This document shows, in pieces, positions 17,844 to 26,410 of a DNA stretch of 64,000 nucleotides. This stretch comes from Paenibacillus glycanilyticus NBRC 16618. Its GTDB lineage: Bacteria; Bacillota; Bacilli; Paenibacillales; Paenibacillaceae. The stretch spans positions 1 through 64,000 of the forward strand of contig NZ_BILY01000031.1 in the NCBI RefSeq assembly GCF_004000805.1. The letters are read 5' to 3'. The translations under genes were made by a program, and so were the position numbers. Within the stretch, counting starts at the first letter, position 1, and each line of letters begins with the position of its first letter. The notes under the pieces were generated by a model that was not told the DNA's origin, searched no databases, and saw nothing but the letters and a program-made list of their open reading frames with translations.

Positions 17844-18740
17844 ATGTCATTGCGTGAAAAGATACTCATCGTGGACGATGAACCGCATAATGTACAAATT
17901 CTTCGTATATTTTTGAACTCCTTAAATTACAGCATACATACGGCAGAGTGCGGCTCTGAGGCATTAAGGTTGTACGATGAGATTCGTCCGGATCTCATAC
18001 TACTGGACGTGATGATGCCTGACATGTCCGGCTTTGACGTCTGCAAGCAATGGATGAGCCGGGAAGAATTTGATACACCCATTATCTTTTTGTCTGCCAA
18101 TGTGCAGAAGAAGGATATTTTGCAAGGCCTGCAGCTTGGTGCCTTTGACTATTTGACCAAGCCTTACGATCTTGATCTGCTTGAAATGAAGGTCAGCTAT
18201 GCTCTGGGACAAAAGCAGAAGCTGGAACGTTTGATGAGCGACAAAGAAAAGCTGTCCGAAAGAGCGAATACGGATGCTTTAACCGGCTTATACAACCGGA
18301 TGTATCTAAACGAGGTACTCCTGGAATCATCGGTTAGCTTGGCGGATTACGGCGCGATGCTGATGATCGACATGGACAACTTCAAATATATCAACGATAC
18401 ATTTGGCCATCTAGTAGGGGATCAAGTTCTGCAAGCGATTGCTTCCATTATTCAGAAGGCGATCTCTCCGGAGAATGATCTTGCCTTCCGCTTCGGCGGG
18501 GACGAGTTCCTTGTCTTGCTGCAGCAGGAGCAGGGAGCAATGGAGACTGCGCAGGAGATAATCCGGGCGGTAAACGAACTTGCAATCGGCTCGCTGGTGG
18601 AACAGAGTGCGAAAGCTTCAGTCAGCATCGGAATTACGAAGAGTTCTGACCATTATTCCTTTGAACAAATCATTGGCTTTGCCGACCGGGCCTTGCTGCG
18701 GTCCAAACAAAGCGGCAAAAATCAGATCACGATCTATTAA
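17844..18740 (+). CDS. Response regulator with GGDEF domain (diguanylate cyclase)
   Basis: A 298-residue protein: receiver domain 5-120 with D11, D12 and phosphoacceptor D55 (LILLDVMMPD), a short coiled linker 121-140 and a GGDEF domain 141-298. The active-site motif is RFGGDEF (GGDEF at 218-222), so it should make c-di-GMP from two GTP. The inhibitory RxxD site expected at 209-212 reads PEND, so product inhibition through the I-site is probably absent. Phosphorylation at D55 would drive dimerisation. The likely kinase is encoded 22 bases downstream. Confidence 0.93.
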   Translation: MSLREKILIVDDEPHNVQILRIFLNSLNYSIHTAECGSEALRLYDEIRPDLILLDVMMPDMSGFDVCKQWMSREEFDTPIIFLSANVQKKDILQGLQLGAFDYLTKPYDLDLLEMKVSYALGQKQKLERLMSDKEKLSERANTDALTGLYNRMYLNEVLLESSVSLADYGAMLMIDMDNFKYINDTFGHLVGDQVLQAIASIIQKAISPENDLAFRFGGDEFLVLLQQEQGAMETAQEIIRAVNELAIGSLVEQSAKASVSIGITKSSDHYSFEQIIGFADRALLRSKQSGKNQITIY

Positions 18741-18762
18741 ACGGATGGATAGGTGAATATTA

Positions 18763-20553
18763 ATGATGGAATTAAAGAGCTTTAAAAAATTATTTCTGAT
18801 GACGAAAGTAATTAATTCGCAATTTGAGCTATCCGATATTTTGCAAGTATTCGTTGATGCCATCGCCAGCGAGATTACGCAGGCGGATCTGGTCGGATTT
18901 TTCCTCAAGCAGCCTGACGGCACTTTTATCGGGTACAAGGGGAACAAAATGTCGATCGATATTACGGAGCTCCTGATTGATCCTCAGAAGGACCGCTTTG
19001 TATGCGATATTCTGGAAAGAAGAGCAAGCGATTATATCGACGACACTAATCTCGACCCGCGCATTGACGACGATAAGAAGCTGCTGATGAAGATCAAATC
19101 CATTTTGGGTATTCCCGTTATCGTGAATGATTCGGTATTTGGCGTTGTATTTGTCCATGATTTCGGAAAACCGATGAATCTGACCCGCGAACAGATTGAA
19201 GTAACGGAAGCCTTCGTTAATATGGTCAGCGTTGCGATTCATAATATCCAGATGTTCGAGAATACGAAAAATCTTGTGGACAAGCAGCAGCTGCTGCTTG
19301 ATGCGACAAAGGCATTGTCCAAGTCGCTGTCCGTCCGCGAAGTATTAAAAACCTGTTTCCACTATATGAAACGGGCAACCGGCTCGGATGAAGTGGGTAT
19401 CCACTTATACAACGAGAAGGACCGTACGATCGAGCCTTATCATATTTCCTCGGTCAGCGTAACGGAAGAGGAATGGAAGAACAGGCATCGCGAAGATATC
19501 AAGCTGAGCATTGACAAGGACAAACTGTTCTATGAGGTTGTGACGGAGAAAAAAGCGATAGCGATTTCGGATGTTTACGCGGATCCCCGGCCGGATCACC
19601 GGGCTTGCGAGATGTTCGGCATCAAAAGCCTGCTGCTCATTCCGCTTGTCGCAAAGGACCGCGTGTTTGGCGACGTCGTCATCCCAACCATGAACATATG
19701 CCGCGAATACGAGCCTGGCGAGATCGAATTCTGCCAGTCCATTGCGGATGTAACGGCGACCGCTCTCGCGAATGCCATCCATACCGAGCATCTGGATTAT
19801 TCGGTCAACGTACGCTCGATGGAGCTGCAGCAGGCGAACTTCAAGCTTGAAGGATTGGTGAAGGAGCTCGAGTACCTGAACGAGCTGAAGAGCGATTTTA
19901 TCGCGACGCTGTCCCATGAGCTCCGTACTCCTATCACGGCCGTAAAAGGTACCGTTGATATTTTGCGCAAGGAAGTGCTTGGCAAGCTGAACGATTCCCA
20001 GCTCGATCTGCTGGAGACGGCGGGTAAATCGATCGAGCGTCTGCTGAATCAGGTGAATGAGCTGCTTGATTTCGCCAAGATGGAGAACGGGAAATTCGAA
20101 CTGACTTATTCGGAGTTCGATTTCGAAGAGTTGATCCGGGAAGCCACCCATATCGTAGATTCTCTGATCAATAAGAAGAAGCTGGAGCTTGACGTTGAAA
20201 TTCACGCGGGCGCGAACAGAACGATGCGGGCGGACCGCGAGCGGATTTTGCAAATTTTGCTGAACCTCTTATCGAATTCGATCAAGTTTACCCCGCAGAG
20301 AGGCAAAATTACGATTAAGGCATACATGAAAGACAATGAGATGACGATCGAAGTGATTGATTCCGGCATTGGAATTCCTGTGGAAAAGCAAAAAAATATT
20401 TTCACGAAGTTTTATCAGGTGAACAATCAAATTAACGGTACCGGCCTTGGCCTTGCCATATCGAGACAGCTGATTGAAATGCACGGGGGCAAAATTTCGT
20501 TTGAATCGACCGAAGGGGAAGGCTCCGTATTCAAATTTACCGTTAAGAAATAA
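18763..20553 (+). CDS. Soluble histidine kinase with two GAF domains
   Basis: A 596-residue protein without membrane helices: two GAF-type domains at about 20-165 and 185-340, a coiled coil around 350-375, HisKA with SHELRTP (His385) and a HATPase domain (LLNLLSNSIKF N-box, DSGIGIP, GTGLGLAIS). AGGTG precedes the paired ATGs at 18763 and 18766. A small cytosolic ligand or redox signal is expected for GAF sensors. The preceding REC-GGDEF protein is the most likely phosphorylation target. I infer this partnership from gene order. Confidence 0.92.
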   Translation: MMELKSFKKLFLMTKVINSQFELSDILQVFVDAIASEITQADLVGFFLKQPDGTFIGYKGNKMSIDITELLIDPQKDRFVCDILERRASDYIDDTNLDPRIDDDKKLLMKIKSILGIPVIVNDSVFGVVFVHDFGKPMNLTREQIEVTEAFVNMVSVAIHNIQMFENTKNLVDKQQLLLDATKALSKSLSVREVLKTCFHYMKRATGSDEVGIHLYNEKDRTIEPYHISSVSVTEEEWKNRHREDIKLSIDKDKLFYEVVTEKKAIAISDVYADPRPDHRACEMFGIKSLLLIPLVAKDRVFGDVVIPTMNICREYEPGEIEFCQSIADVTATALANAIHTEHLDYSVNVRSMELQQANFKLEGLVKELEYLNELKSDFIATLSHELRTPITAVKGTVDILRKEVLGKLNDSQLDLLETAGKSIERLLNQVNELLDFAKMENGKFELTYSEFDFEELIREATHIVDSLINKKKLELDVEIHAGANRTMRADRERILQILLNLLSNSIKFTPQRGKITIKAYMKDNEMTIEVIDSGIGIPVEKQKNIFTKFYQVNNQINGTGLGLAISRQLIEMHGGKISFESTEGEGSVFKFTVKK

Positions 20554-20579
20554 GAGAAAGAGAATAGAAGGAGAATAAG

Positions 20580-22247
20580 ATGAGAGCAATCGAAGCTGGA
20601 TTAAGATTTTTGGTTAGTCAAGGGGTCAAGTACATTTTCGGAGTCCCGGCGGGCTCTATCAACGCATTGTATGATTGCTTGCATGAACTTCCAGAATTAA
20701 CATCCATTGTAGCCAAGCATGAGTCAAGTTCAGGTTATATGGCAGCAGCCTATACTAGAATTACGGGTATTCCAAGCGTTTGCGTGGGCTCCAGCGGTCC
20801 CGGCGCAACAAATTTGGTTACACCTGCCGCAAATGCATGGCGCGAGAAGCTTCCGGTTATTTTCCTGACAGGCGCAATCCCTACTACGAAATTCGGAAAA
20901 GGCGGCGGTCAGGAACTAAACGCTGATCCGATCTTCTCTTCCGTCACCAAGCTGAGCAAGACCGTTACCAATCCCGAGGATCTGCCGCGTGTTTTGGCCG
21001 AAGCTTACAATACCGCGATTAACGGAATTCCCGGACCGGTACATATTACGATTCCGATCAACATGCAAATGACGGAGATTGGCGAGCCGAAAATGTTAAC
21101 GGCGGTTCAGACACAACCCGTCCAGCCGAACGCGGATGAGATTGAAGCCGCTGCAGCAGCCATCAAAAAAGCGGGGCGCCGCGGCGCGTTAATGCTCGGA
21201 CACGGCTCCAAGGAATTTAAAGATACGATTCGTCGATTCGCCGAGCTGACCGGTTGGCATGTTGCGACAACGCCGCGCGGCAAAGGCGCCTTCCCGGAAA
21301 ATCATCCTCTTGCCTTAGGCGTATACGGATTGGCGAGCAATGATTCGGCGGTGGACTATCTTCGCGGCGATAACCATGATCTGTTAATGATTGTTGGTTC
21401 CGCATTAGGCGAATCGGCAACAAGCAGCTGGGATGAGCGGCTCGTGAACGGCAAACAGATCATTCACATCGATCATGATAAACGGGAATTGGGCAAAAAC
21501 TTCGATACCGATTACCCGGTACACGGAGATATCGAGCTAGCCGTATGGCAGTTGATTGACCGCTTGTCCGCAGGCGTGCAAGAAGAACAGCTTGAGGAAA
21601 TCTCAAGCGCCTACAAGGAAGCGGCTGCCGCATTGGAAGCAGCTGGTCCGGGTACAGAGGACTGGAATACAAGATCCGCCATCCGCCAGCTTAATCTTCT
21701 TGCGCCTGACAATGCTCGGTATTATGTAGATATCGGCGAATTTATGACCTACTCGATTAAAAATATCGTGATCCGCGAGAAGCAAGAGTTCGATATTAAC
21801 ATTAACTTCGGCGGAATGGGATCGGGAATAAGCGGTGCTCTTGGCGCTCAGCTTGCGGAGCCGGCTCGTCCGGTCATCAGTATTACCGGTGACGGCTGCT
21901 TCTTTATGCATGGCATGGAAGTGCTGACGGCTAAGGAATACAATCTCCCGATCGTATTTGTCGTCATTAACAATGCCCGACTTGGCATGGTTTATCATGG
22001 ACACATGATGCAGTACAGACGCTGCCTGGACGACTTCTCCCAACAGCGTACAAGCATCGCGGATGTTGCGAAAGCGCTTGGCGTCCGGTACGCGCAGGCT
22101 GAATCCTTGGACGAGCTCCGCCCAGAGCTTGCGACAGACTGGTTCGACCAATCGAAGGGACCTATCGTCATCGAGATTAATGTCGAGGGGAACGAAATCC
22201 CGCCGATGGGTGAGCGCGTGAAGTTTTTGCAGGGCGCAACTTATTAA
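20580..22247 (+). CDS. Thiamine-diphosphate enzyme of the acetolactate synthase superfamily
   Basis: A 555-residue protein with the three-domain ThDP fold. The N-terminal Pyr domain has the catalytic glutamate E48 (AKHESSSGYMA) and the SSGPGATNL loop. A central Rossmann-like domain follows. The C-terminal PP domain carries the metal-binding motif GDGCFFMHGMEVLTAKEYN...INN. The fold covers acetolactate synthase, glyoxylate carboligase, sulfoacetaldehyde acetyltransferase and benzoylformate decarboxylase. No ilvN-like regulatory subunit gene adjoins it, so standard branched-chain synthesis is unlikely. It begins 26 bases after the histidine kinase with its own RBS (GAAGGAG) and is probably in the same transcript. 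The reaction is unresolved. Confidence 0.85.
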   Translation: MRAIEAGLRFLVSQGVKYIFGVPAGSINALYDCLHELPELTSIVAKHESSSGYMAAAYTRITGIPSVCVGSSGPGATNLVTPAANAWREKLPVIFLTGAIPTTKFGKGGGQELNADPIFSSVTKLSKTVTNPEDLPRVLAEAYNTAINGIPGPVHITIPINMQMTEIGEPKMLTAVQTQPVQPNADEIEAAAAAIKKAGRRGALMLGHGSKEFKDTIRRFAELTGWHVATTPRGKGAFPENHPLALGVYGLASNDSAVDYLRGDNHDLLMIVGSALGESATSSWDERLVNGKQIIHIDHDKRELGKNFDTDYPVHGDIELAVWQLIDRLSAGVQEEQLEEISSAYKEAAAALEAAGPGTEDWNTRSAIRQLNLLAPDNARYYVDIGEFMTYSIKNIVIREKQEFDININFGGMGSGISGALGAQLAEPARPVISITGDGCFFMHGMEVLTAKEYNLPIVFVVINNARLGMVYHGHMMQYRRCLDDFSQQRTSIADVAKALGVRYAQAESLDELRPELATDWFDQSKGPIVIEINVEGNEIPPMGERVKFLQGATY

Positions 22248-22256
22248 TTGAAACCG

Positions 22257-22295
22257 AAAAGCTGTCTTCCATTCACATGCGGAGGCGGCTTTTTT
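22257..22295 (+). terminator. Terminator after ThDP enzyme gene
   Basis: AAAAGCTGTCTTCC pairs with GGAGGCGGCTTTTT through wobble pairs and one bulge, followed by T residues. Confidence 0.75.
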
Positions 22296-22416
22296 CAATT
22301 CAACGCGCCTCCCCACCTAAGGACGGCGAAGCCGTTTCACCTTGGTCTGGGCGAAAATCGCATAAAAAGGGAAAAGCCGTGACACGTTAAGGGCAACGGA
22401 AGGGAGGCGTTCAGCA

Positions 22417-23352
22417 ATGCGAAGGAAAGAAATTCCGTCCTTTTATTTCTATATACTGCATGGCTTGCTTATTGCTGTAGTTCTTGTCCTTGTCTTGTCT
22501 TTAGCGGAGCATCCCGCTGTGTCAGCCGGTCAACGGTTTGCGAAGAACGCAGCTATTATTGCCCATCGCGGTGCATCCGGTTATGCTCCCGAGCATACCC
22601 TTGCGGCTTTTCGAAGCGCTATTGAAGCAGGGGCGGATTACATTGAAATTGATCTTCAGCTTACGAAGGACGGTCAAATCATCGCGATGCATGACAATAC
22701 GGTTAACCGTACCACAAACGCGAAAGGCAAGGTGGGGGCTATGACCTTGGATGCCATTAAGCAGCTGGATGCCGGCTCCTGGTTTAATCAGCATCATCCC
22801 ATGTACGCCAGAGAAGAGTATGCGAGGCAGCAAGTGCCTTCTCTATCCGATATATTCACCGCTTTTGGCCGGGAAACGCATTATATTCTGGAGATTAAAG
22901 ACTCGCCTTACAATCCGGGAATTGAAGAAAGGCTGCTGGAGACCATCTACCAATACCGGCTTGAGGATTACGTGATCATCCAGTCCTTTGACGCAAAGAG
23001 CTTAAAGAAAATCCACATGATGAACGACAGAATCGAATTGCTGCAGTTGATGTGGTACAACACGCCAGCGCGGATCAGCAGCCTTTCATTAAATAAGATC
23101 AAAAAATACGCAACGGGAATCAGCCCTAATTTTCCGAAAATCAATGCGGCTTACGTTCATAAGGTTCAAAAATCAGGTCTTCGCATTTACCCGTATACCG
23201 TTAATTATCAATTAAACATGGACCGGGCATTAAGCTGGGGGGTTGACGGGATATACACGGATTATCCGGACCGGTTCCGCGAAGTGCTGCGGCAGAATAG
23301 CAGTTATGTTTACTTGCTTCGCCATACACTCGCACAGTGGCTGAATAACTGA
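22417..23352 (+). CDS. Glycerophosphodiester phosphodiesterase, membrane-anchored or secreted
   Basis: A 311-residue GDPD-family protein. Residues 10-32 form an uncleaved-looking membrane anchor or signal. The active-site strand is IIAHRGASGYAPEHTLAAF (HR dyad), followed by EIDLQLTKDG with metal-binding Glu and Asp and MHDNTVNRTT with the second catalytic histidine. GxxTL and EIKD segments follow in order. It hydrolyses glycerophosphodiesters to glycerol 3-phosphate and alcohols outside the membrane, probably for phosphate or glycerol salvage. GGGAGG sits 9-10 bases before the ATG. It appears to stand alone. Confidence 0.92.
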   Translation: MRRKEIPSFYFYILHGLLIAVVLVLVLSLAEHPAVSAGQRFAKNAAIIAHRGASGYAPEHTLAAFRSAIEAGADYIEIDLQLTKDGQIIAMHDNTVNRTTNAKGKVGAMTLDAIKQLDAGSWFNQHHPMYAREEYARQQVPSLSDIFTAFGRETHYILEIKDSPYNPGIEERLLETIYQYRLEDYVIIQSFDAKSLKKIHMMNDRIELLQLMWYNTPARISSLSLNKIKKYATGISPNFPKINAAYVHKVQKSGLRIYPYTVNYQLNMDRALSWGVDGIYTDYPDRFREVLRQNSSYVYLLRHTLAQWLNN

Positions 23353-23365
23353 CCGAATCCGTCAG

Positions 23366-23566
23366 CTATCGGCCGCTGCGGAGCTTTAACGTACGCCGGA
23401 TCAGCATGGGTAAGGTCATGCTTCCGGCCGTTGCTGCTATAAACGAATGAAAGGGAATGATTAGGGCGTAGTATGCGGCCGTACTGATAACGATATCGAT
23501 AAGAATGAATTTTCTCACCTCCGCTATTGGAATTACCACGATAACAATCGATTGTTTATTTCCCAT
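23366..23566 (-). CDS. Small hydrophobic protein (66 aa), function unknown
   Basis: A strong GGAGG lies 8 bases upstream of ATG on the complement, which supports a real gene. The sequence is MGNKQ followed by two hydrophobic stretches (about residues 6-16 and 20-48), then a basic tail LIRRTLKLRSGR. It could be a small membrane protein with one or two helices. It is transcribed divergently from the MFS gene and convergent with the GDPD gene, 13 bases from its stop. No family is recognised. Confidence 0.5.
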   Translation of the reverse strand: MGNKQSIVIVVIPIAEVRKFILIDIVISTAAYYALIIPFHSFIAATAGSMTLPMLIRRTLKLRSGR

Positions 23567-23712
23567 TTCGGCTTCCTCCAGCTCCGATAATCTCTATTTC
23601 CCATCCTATTGCAGAGTATATTTGTCCCATTCGGGTTACCTGTTACATAATGGCAATCGTTCCAGGGCACATTGTAAATAACAAGGAAGCTAAGAATGGA
23701 GGCTTTGTGCAG

Positions 23713-24936
23713 ATGAGTGAAGCTGCAGCGTTACTGCGTACGTCCAAAAACCGCAAATTGCTGTTCAGCGCCGGATTCAGCTGGTTATTTGACGCCATGG
23801 ATGTGGGGCTTGTCTCGTTTATCGCAGCGGCTTTAAGCGTCGATTGGAGCCTCAATGCCCAGCAGATTGGTCTGCTTGCCGCGATAAACTCTACCGGAAT
23901 GGCGTTTGGCGCAGCGGTATCCGGATCGCTGGCCGATCGCTACGGCCGAAAAGCCGTTCTGCTATGGACTTTGCTGCTGTTTTCCGTAGCTAGCGGATTA
24001 TCTGCCCTGGCGCCCAATTTAATGGTTCTGGCCATGCTGCGTTTTGTTGCGGGATTTGGTTTAGGCGGGGAGCTTCCGGTTGCATCCACGTTAGTATCCG
24101 AATCGGTGCCCGTTGAAGTAAGAGGCAGAGCGATTGTTCTGCTTGAAAGCTTCTGGGCAGGCGGCTGGATTGTTGCTGCTCTCATCTCCTATTTCTTTAT
24201 TCCGCATTTCGGATGGAGAATGGCACTCGTTATCGGCGCTATTCCCGCGGTGTATGCGTTGTTCCTTAGACGGGCAATCGAGGATTCCCCGCGTTATAAA
24301 GAGCAGGCCGACAGAAGAAGGCTTCGCTTTGGCGAGCGTGTGGCTTCCTTATGGTCAGGTCCCTATCAACGGGCTACCGTAACGTTGTGGATTCTATGGT
24401 TCACGGTCGTCTTTTCTTATTACGGGATGTTCCTGTGGCTGCCAACCGTTATGGTATTGAAAGGCTTTACGCTCGTCAAGAGCTTTCAATACGTGCTTAT
24501 TATTACATTAGCCCAATTACCGGGATATTTTACGGCTGCCTATTTAATTGAAAGGGTCGGCAGAAAAGCGGTGCTCGGCGTTTATCTGCTTATGACGGCC
24601 ATATGTGCCATTTGGTTCGGTAATGCCAGTACAGCCGGTATGCTTCTCGCCGCGGGCATTTTCCTGTCCTTCTTCAATTTGGGGGCATGGGGTGCCATGT
24701 ATGCTTATACGCCGGAGCTGTATCCTACAAGCGTTCGCTCAACAGGAGTAGGCTTTGCTGCAGCCTTCGGGAGGATTGGCGGGATTATCGGACCGTATCT
24801 GGTAGGCTTGCTGATTGACAACGGCACAACGATTAATGCCGTATTCGTTGTTTTCTTTGTTGCGATCGTTATTGGTGCGTTAACGGTGATGCTGTTTGGC
24901 CGGGAAACAAAAGGTATGGATCCAGACCGCGCGTAG
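23713..24936 (+). CDS. MFS transporter, NiaP/aromatic-acid symporter-like
   Basis: Start chosen at ATG 23713, 10 bases after GGAGG; GTG 23707 is an alternative and ATG 23650 is unsupported. The 407-residue protein has 12 predicted helices. Its N-terminal FSWLFDAMDVGLVSF and the motif LADRYGRKAV between helices 2 and 3 are characteristic of the sugar/aromatic-acid:proton symporter branch, including the niacin carrier NiaP of bacilli. A second RVGRKAV repeat occurs in the second half. No NAD-synthesis gene or riboswitch is adjacent, so niacin is only one possibility. The gerA-type operon starts 28 bases after its stop. Confidence 0.85.
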   Translation: MSEAAALLRTSKNRKLLFSAGFSWLFDAMDVGLVSFIAAALSVDWSLNAQQIGLLAAINSTGMAFGAAVSGSLADRYGRKAVLLWTLLLFSVASGLSALAPNLMVLAMLRFVAGFGLGGELPVASTLVSESVPVEVRGRAIVLLESFWAGGWIVAALISYFFIPHFGWRMALVIGAIPAVYALFLRRAIEDSPRYKEQADRRRLRFGERVASLWSGPYQRATVTLWILWFTVVFSYYGMFLWLPTVMVLKGFTLVKSFQYVLIITLAQLPGYFTAAYLIERVGRKAVLGVYLLMTAICAIWFGNASTAGMLLAAGIFLSFFNLGAWGAMYAYTPELYPTSVRSTGVGFAAAFGRIGGIIGPYLVGLLIDNGTTINAVFVVFFVAIVIGALTVMLFGRETKGMDPDRA

Positions 24937-24964
24937 AACGGTCTGCAGGTAGGAGGACATGAGG

Positions 24965-26410
24965 ATGAAAGAGGATGGCTTCTCCCCATTGCTGCATGCC
25001 AACATAGAAAGAATGAAGCTGATGTTGGGATACAGCTCGGACTTTATCGTCCGTGAGCTGATCCTGCCCGGCAATAAGAAGACGGCTATCTTTTATCTGG
25101 ACGGCATGGTAGACAAGAAGGAGCTTCAGGACAGTGTTATTTCCGCACTGCTTGACCGGACGCCGGAGGAGCCTGTTACGCTGCAGGAGCTGAAGGATCA
25201 TGTTCTGGATGCAGGGGAGGTATGCGTTACCCGTACGCTTGAGGCTGCTTTGGAGCAACTGTTCTCCGGCAGCTTATTTATTATGATGGATGGGGTTGTG
25301 GACGGATTAAGCATAGCGCTGCCTGGCTGGAACGACCGTGCCATTACGGAATCCAAAACCCAATCGGTTGTCCGTGGTCCTCAGGATTCCTTCACGGAAA
25401 CCCTGCGCACCAATACAACCCTTGTCAGACGCAGAATTAAAGATACAAGAATTCGGATCGTCTCGCTTAAAGTCGGCAAAATGACCAAAACGGATGTAGC
25501 GGTTATGTATATGGACACGCTTGCTGATGAGAAACAGGTTCGCAGACTAATCGGACGTTTGCAAGCCTGCAAGCAAGACCGGGTTCTCGAAGGTGAATAC
25601 CTGGAAGAGTTCCTGCATGAGAAAAAACAGCTGACCATATTTCCAACCATGTACAATACGGACCGGCCTGATACGATTGCCGCGGGAATTATGGAAGGCA
25701 AAATTGCGATATTCGTAGACGGTACTCCGTTTGTGATGCTGACGCCTGCATTGTTCGTAGATTTCATACAGTCGGCAGAGGATTATTACCAGCGTCCCTT
25801 TTACAGCAACCTGATTCGGCTGCTTCGTTACGTGGCGCTTGCCATCTGTCTACTCGCGCCGTCTGTCTATATTGCTCTTACAACTTTTCATCAGGATATG
25901 CTGCCAACTCAGCTGCTCTTAAGCCTAGCCACCCAACGGGAAGGGGTGCCTCTTCCGGCTTTTATTGAAGCGATGCTTATGGAAGGCACGTTCGAGATAT
26001 TGCGGGAAGCCGGAATACGGATGCCGCGCACGATTGGCCAAGCGGTATCGATTGTAGGAACGATTGTGATTGGCCAGGCCGCTGTAGAGGCTAGTATCGT
26101 CTCGGCGGCAATGGTTATTATCGTATCGATTACCGCCATTTCCAGCTTTGTCATTCCGGCGTATGCCATGTCGATTCCGATTCGGATCATACGCTTCGCG
26201 TTTATGGTTTTGTCGGCTTCCTTTGGTGTTTACGGACTGACTATCGGCATTATTGTCCTGGTTGTGCATCTGTGCCATCTTCGTTCCGCCGGCATTCCGT
26301 ACTTAAGTCCAAGCGCTCCGTTCCATGCCAGCCAGCAAAATGACGCCATCTTCCGCATGCCTTATTGGAAATCGACGAAAGGGCAAACGAAGCAGGGGCG
26401 ATCCTCATGA
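24965..26410 (+). CDS. GerA-family germinant receptor A subunit
   Basis: Start chosen at ATG 24965, 8 bases after GGAGG; ATG 24959 is too close. The 481-residue protein has a soluble N-terminal region (1-270) with the family motif VVRGPQDSFTETLRTNTTLVRRRI and a C-terminal membrane domain of about five or six helices (280-450). GerA-family A subunits sit in the spore inner membrane and, with B and C, sense amino acids or sugars to trigger germination. It heads a four-gene set. The germinant cannot be read from sequence. Confidence 0.95.
   Translation: MKEDGFSPLLHANIERMKLMLGYSSDFIVRELILPGNKKTAIFYLDGMVDKKELQDSVISALLDRTPEEPVTLQELKDHVLDAGEVCVTRTLEAALEQLFSGSLFIMMDGVVDGLSIALPGWNDRAITESKTQSVVRGPQDSFTETLRTNTTLVRRRIKDTRIRIVSLKVGKMTKTDVAVMYMDTLADEKQVRRLIGRLQACKQDRVLEGEYLEEFLHEKKQLTIFPTMYNTDRPDTIAAGIMEGKIAIFVDGTPFVMLTPALFVDFIQSAEDYYQRPFYSNLIRLLRYVALAICLLAPSVYIALTTFHQDMLPTQLLLSLATQREGVPLPAFIEAMLMEGTFEILREAGIRMPRTIGQAVSIVGTIVIGQAAVEASIVSAAMVIIVSITAISSFVIPAYAMSIPIRIIRFAFMVLSASFGVYGLTIGIIVLVVHLCHLRSAGIPYLSPSAPFHASQQNDAIFRMPYWKSTKGQTKQGRSS

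Noticed and set aside
22330..22345. 15-base match AGCCGTTTCACCTTG, repeated near 63659
   Set aside because: A few exact 15-mers are expected by chance in 64 kb; no longer shared context exists.
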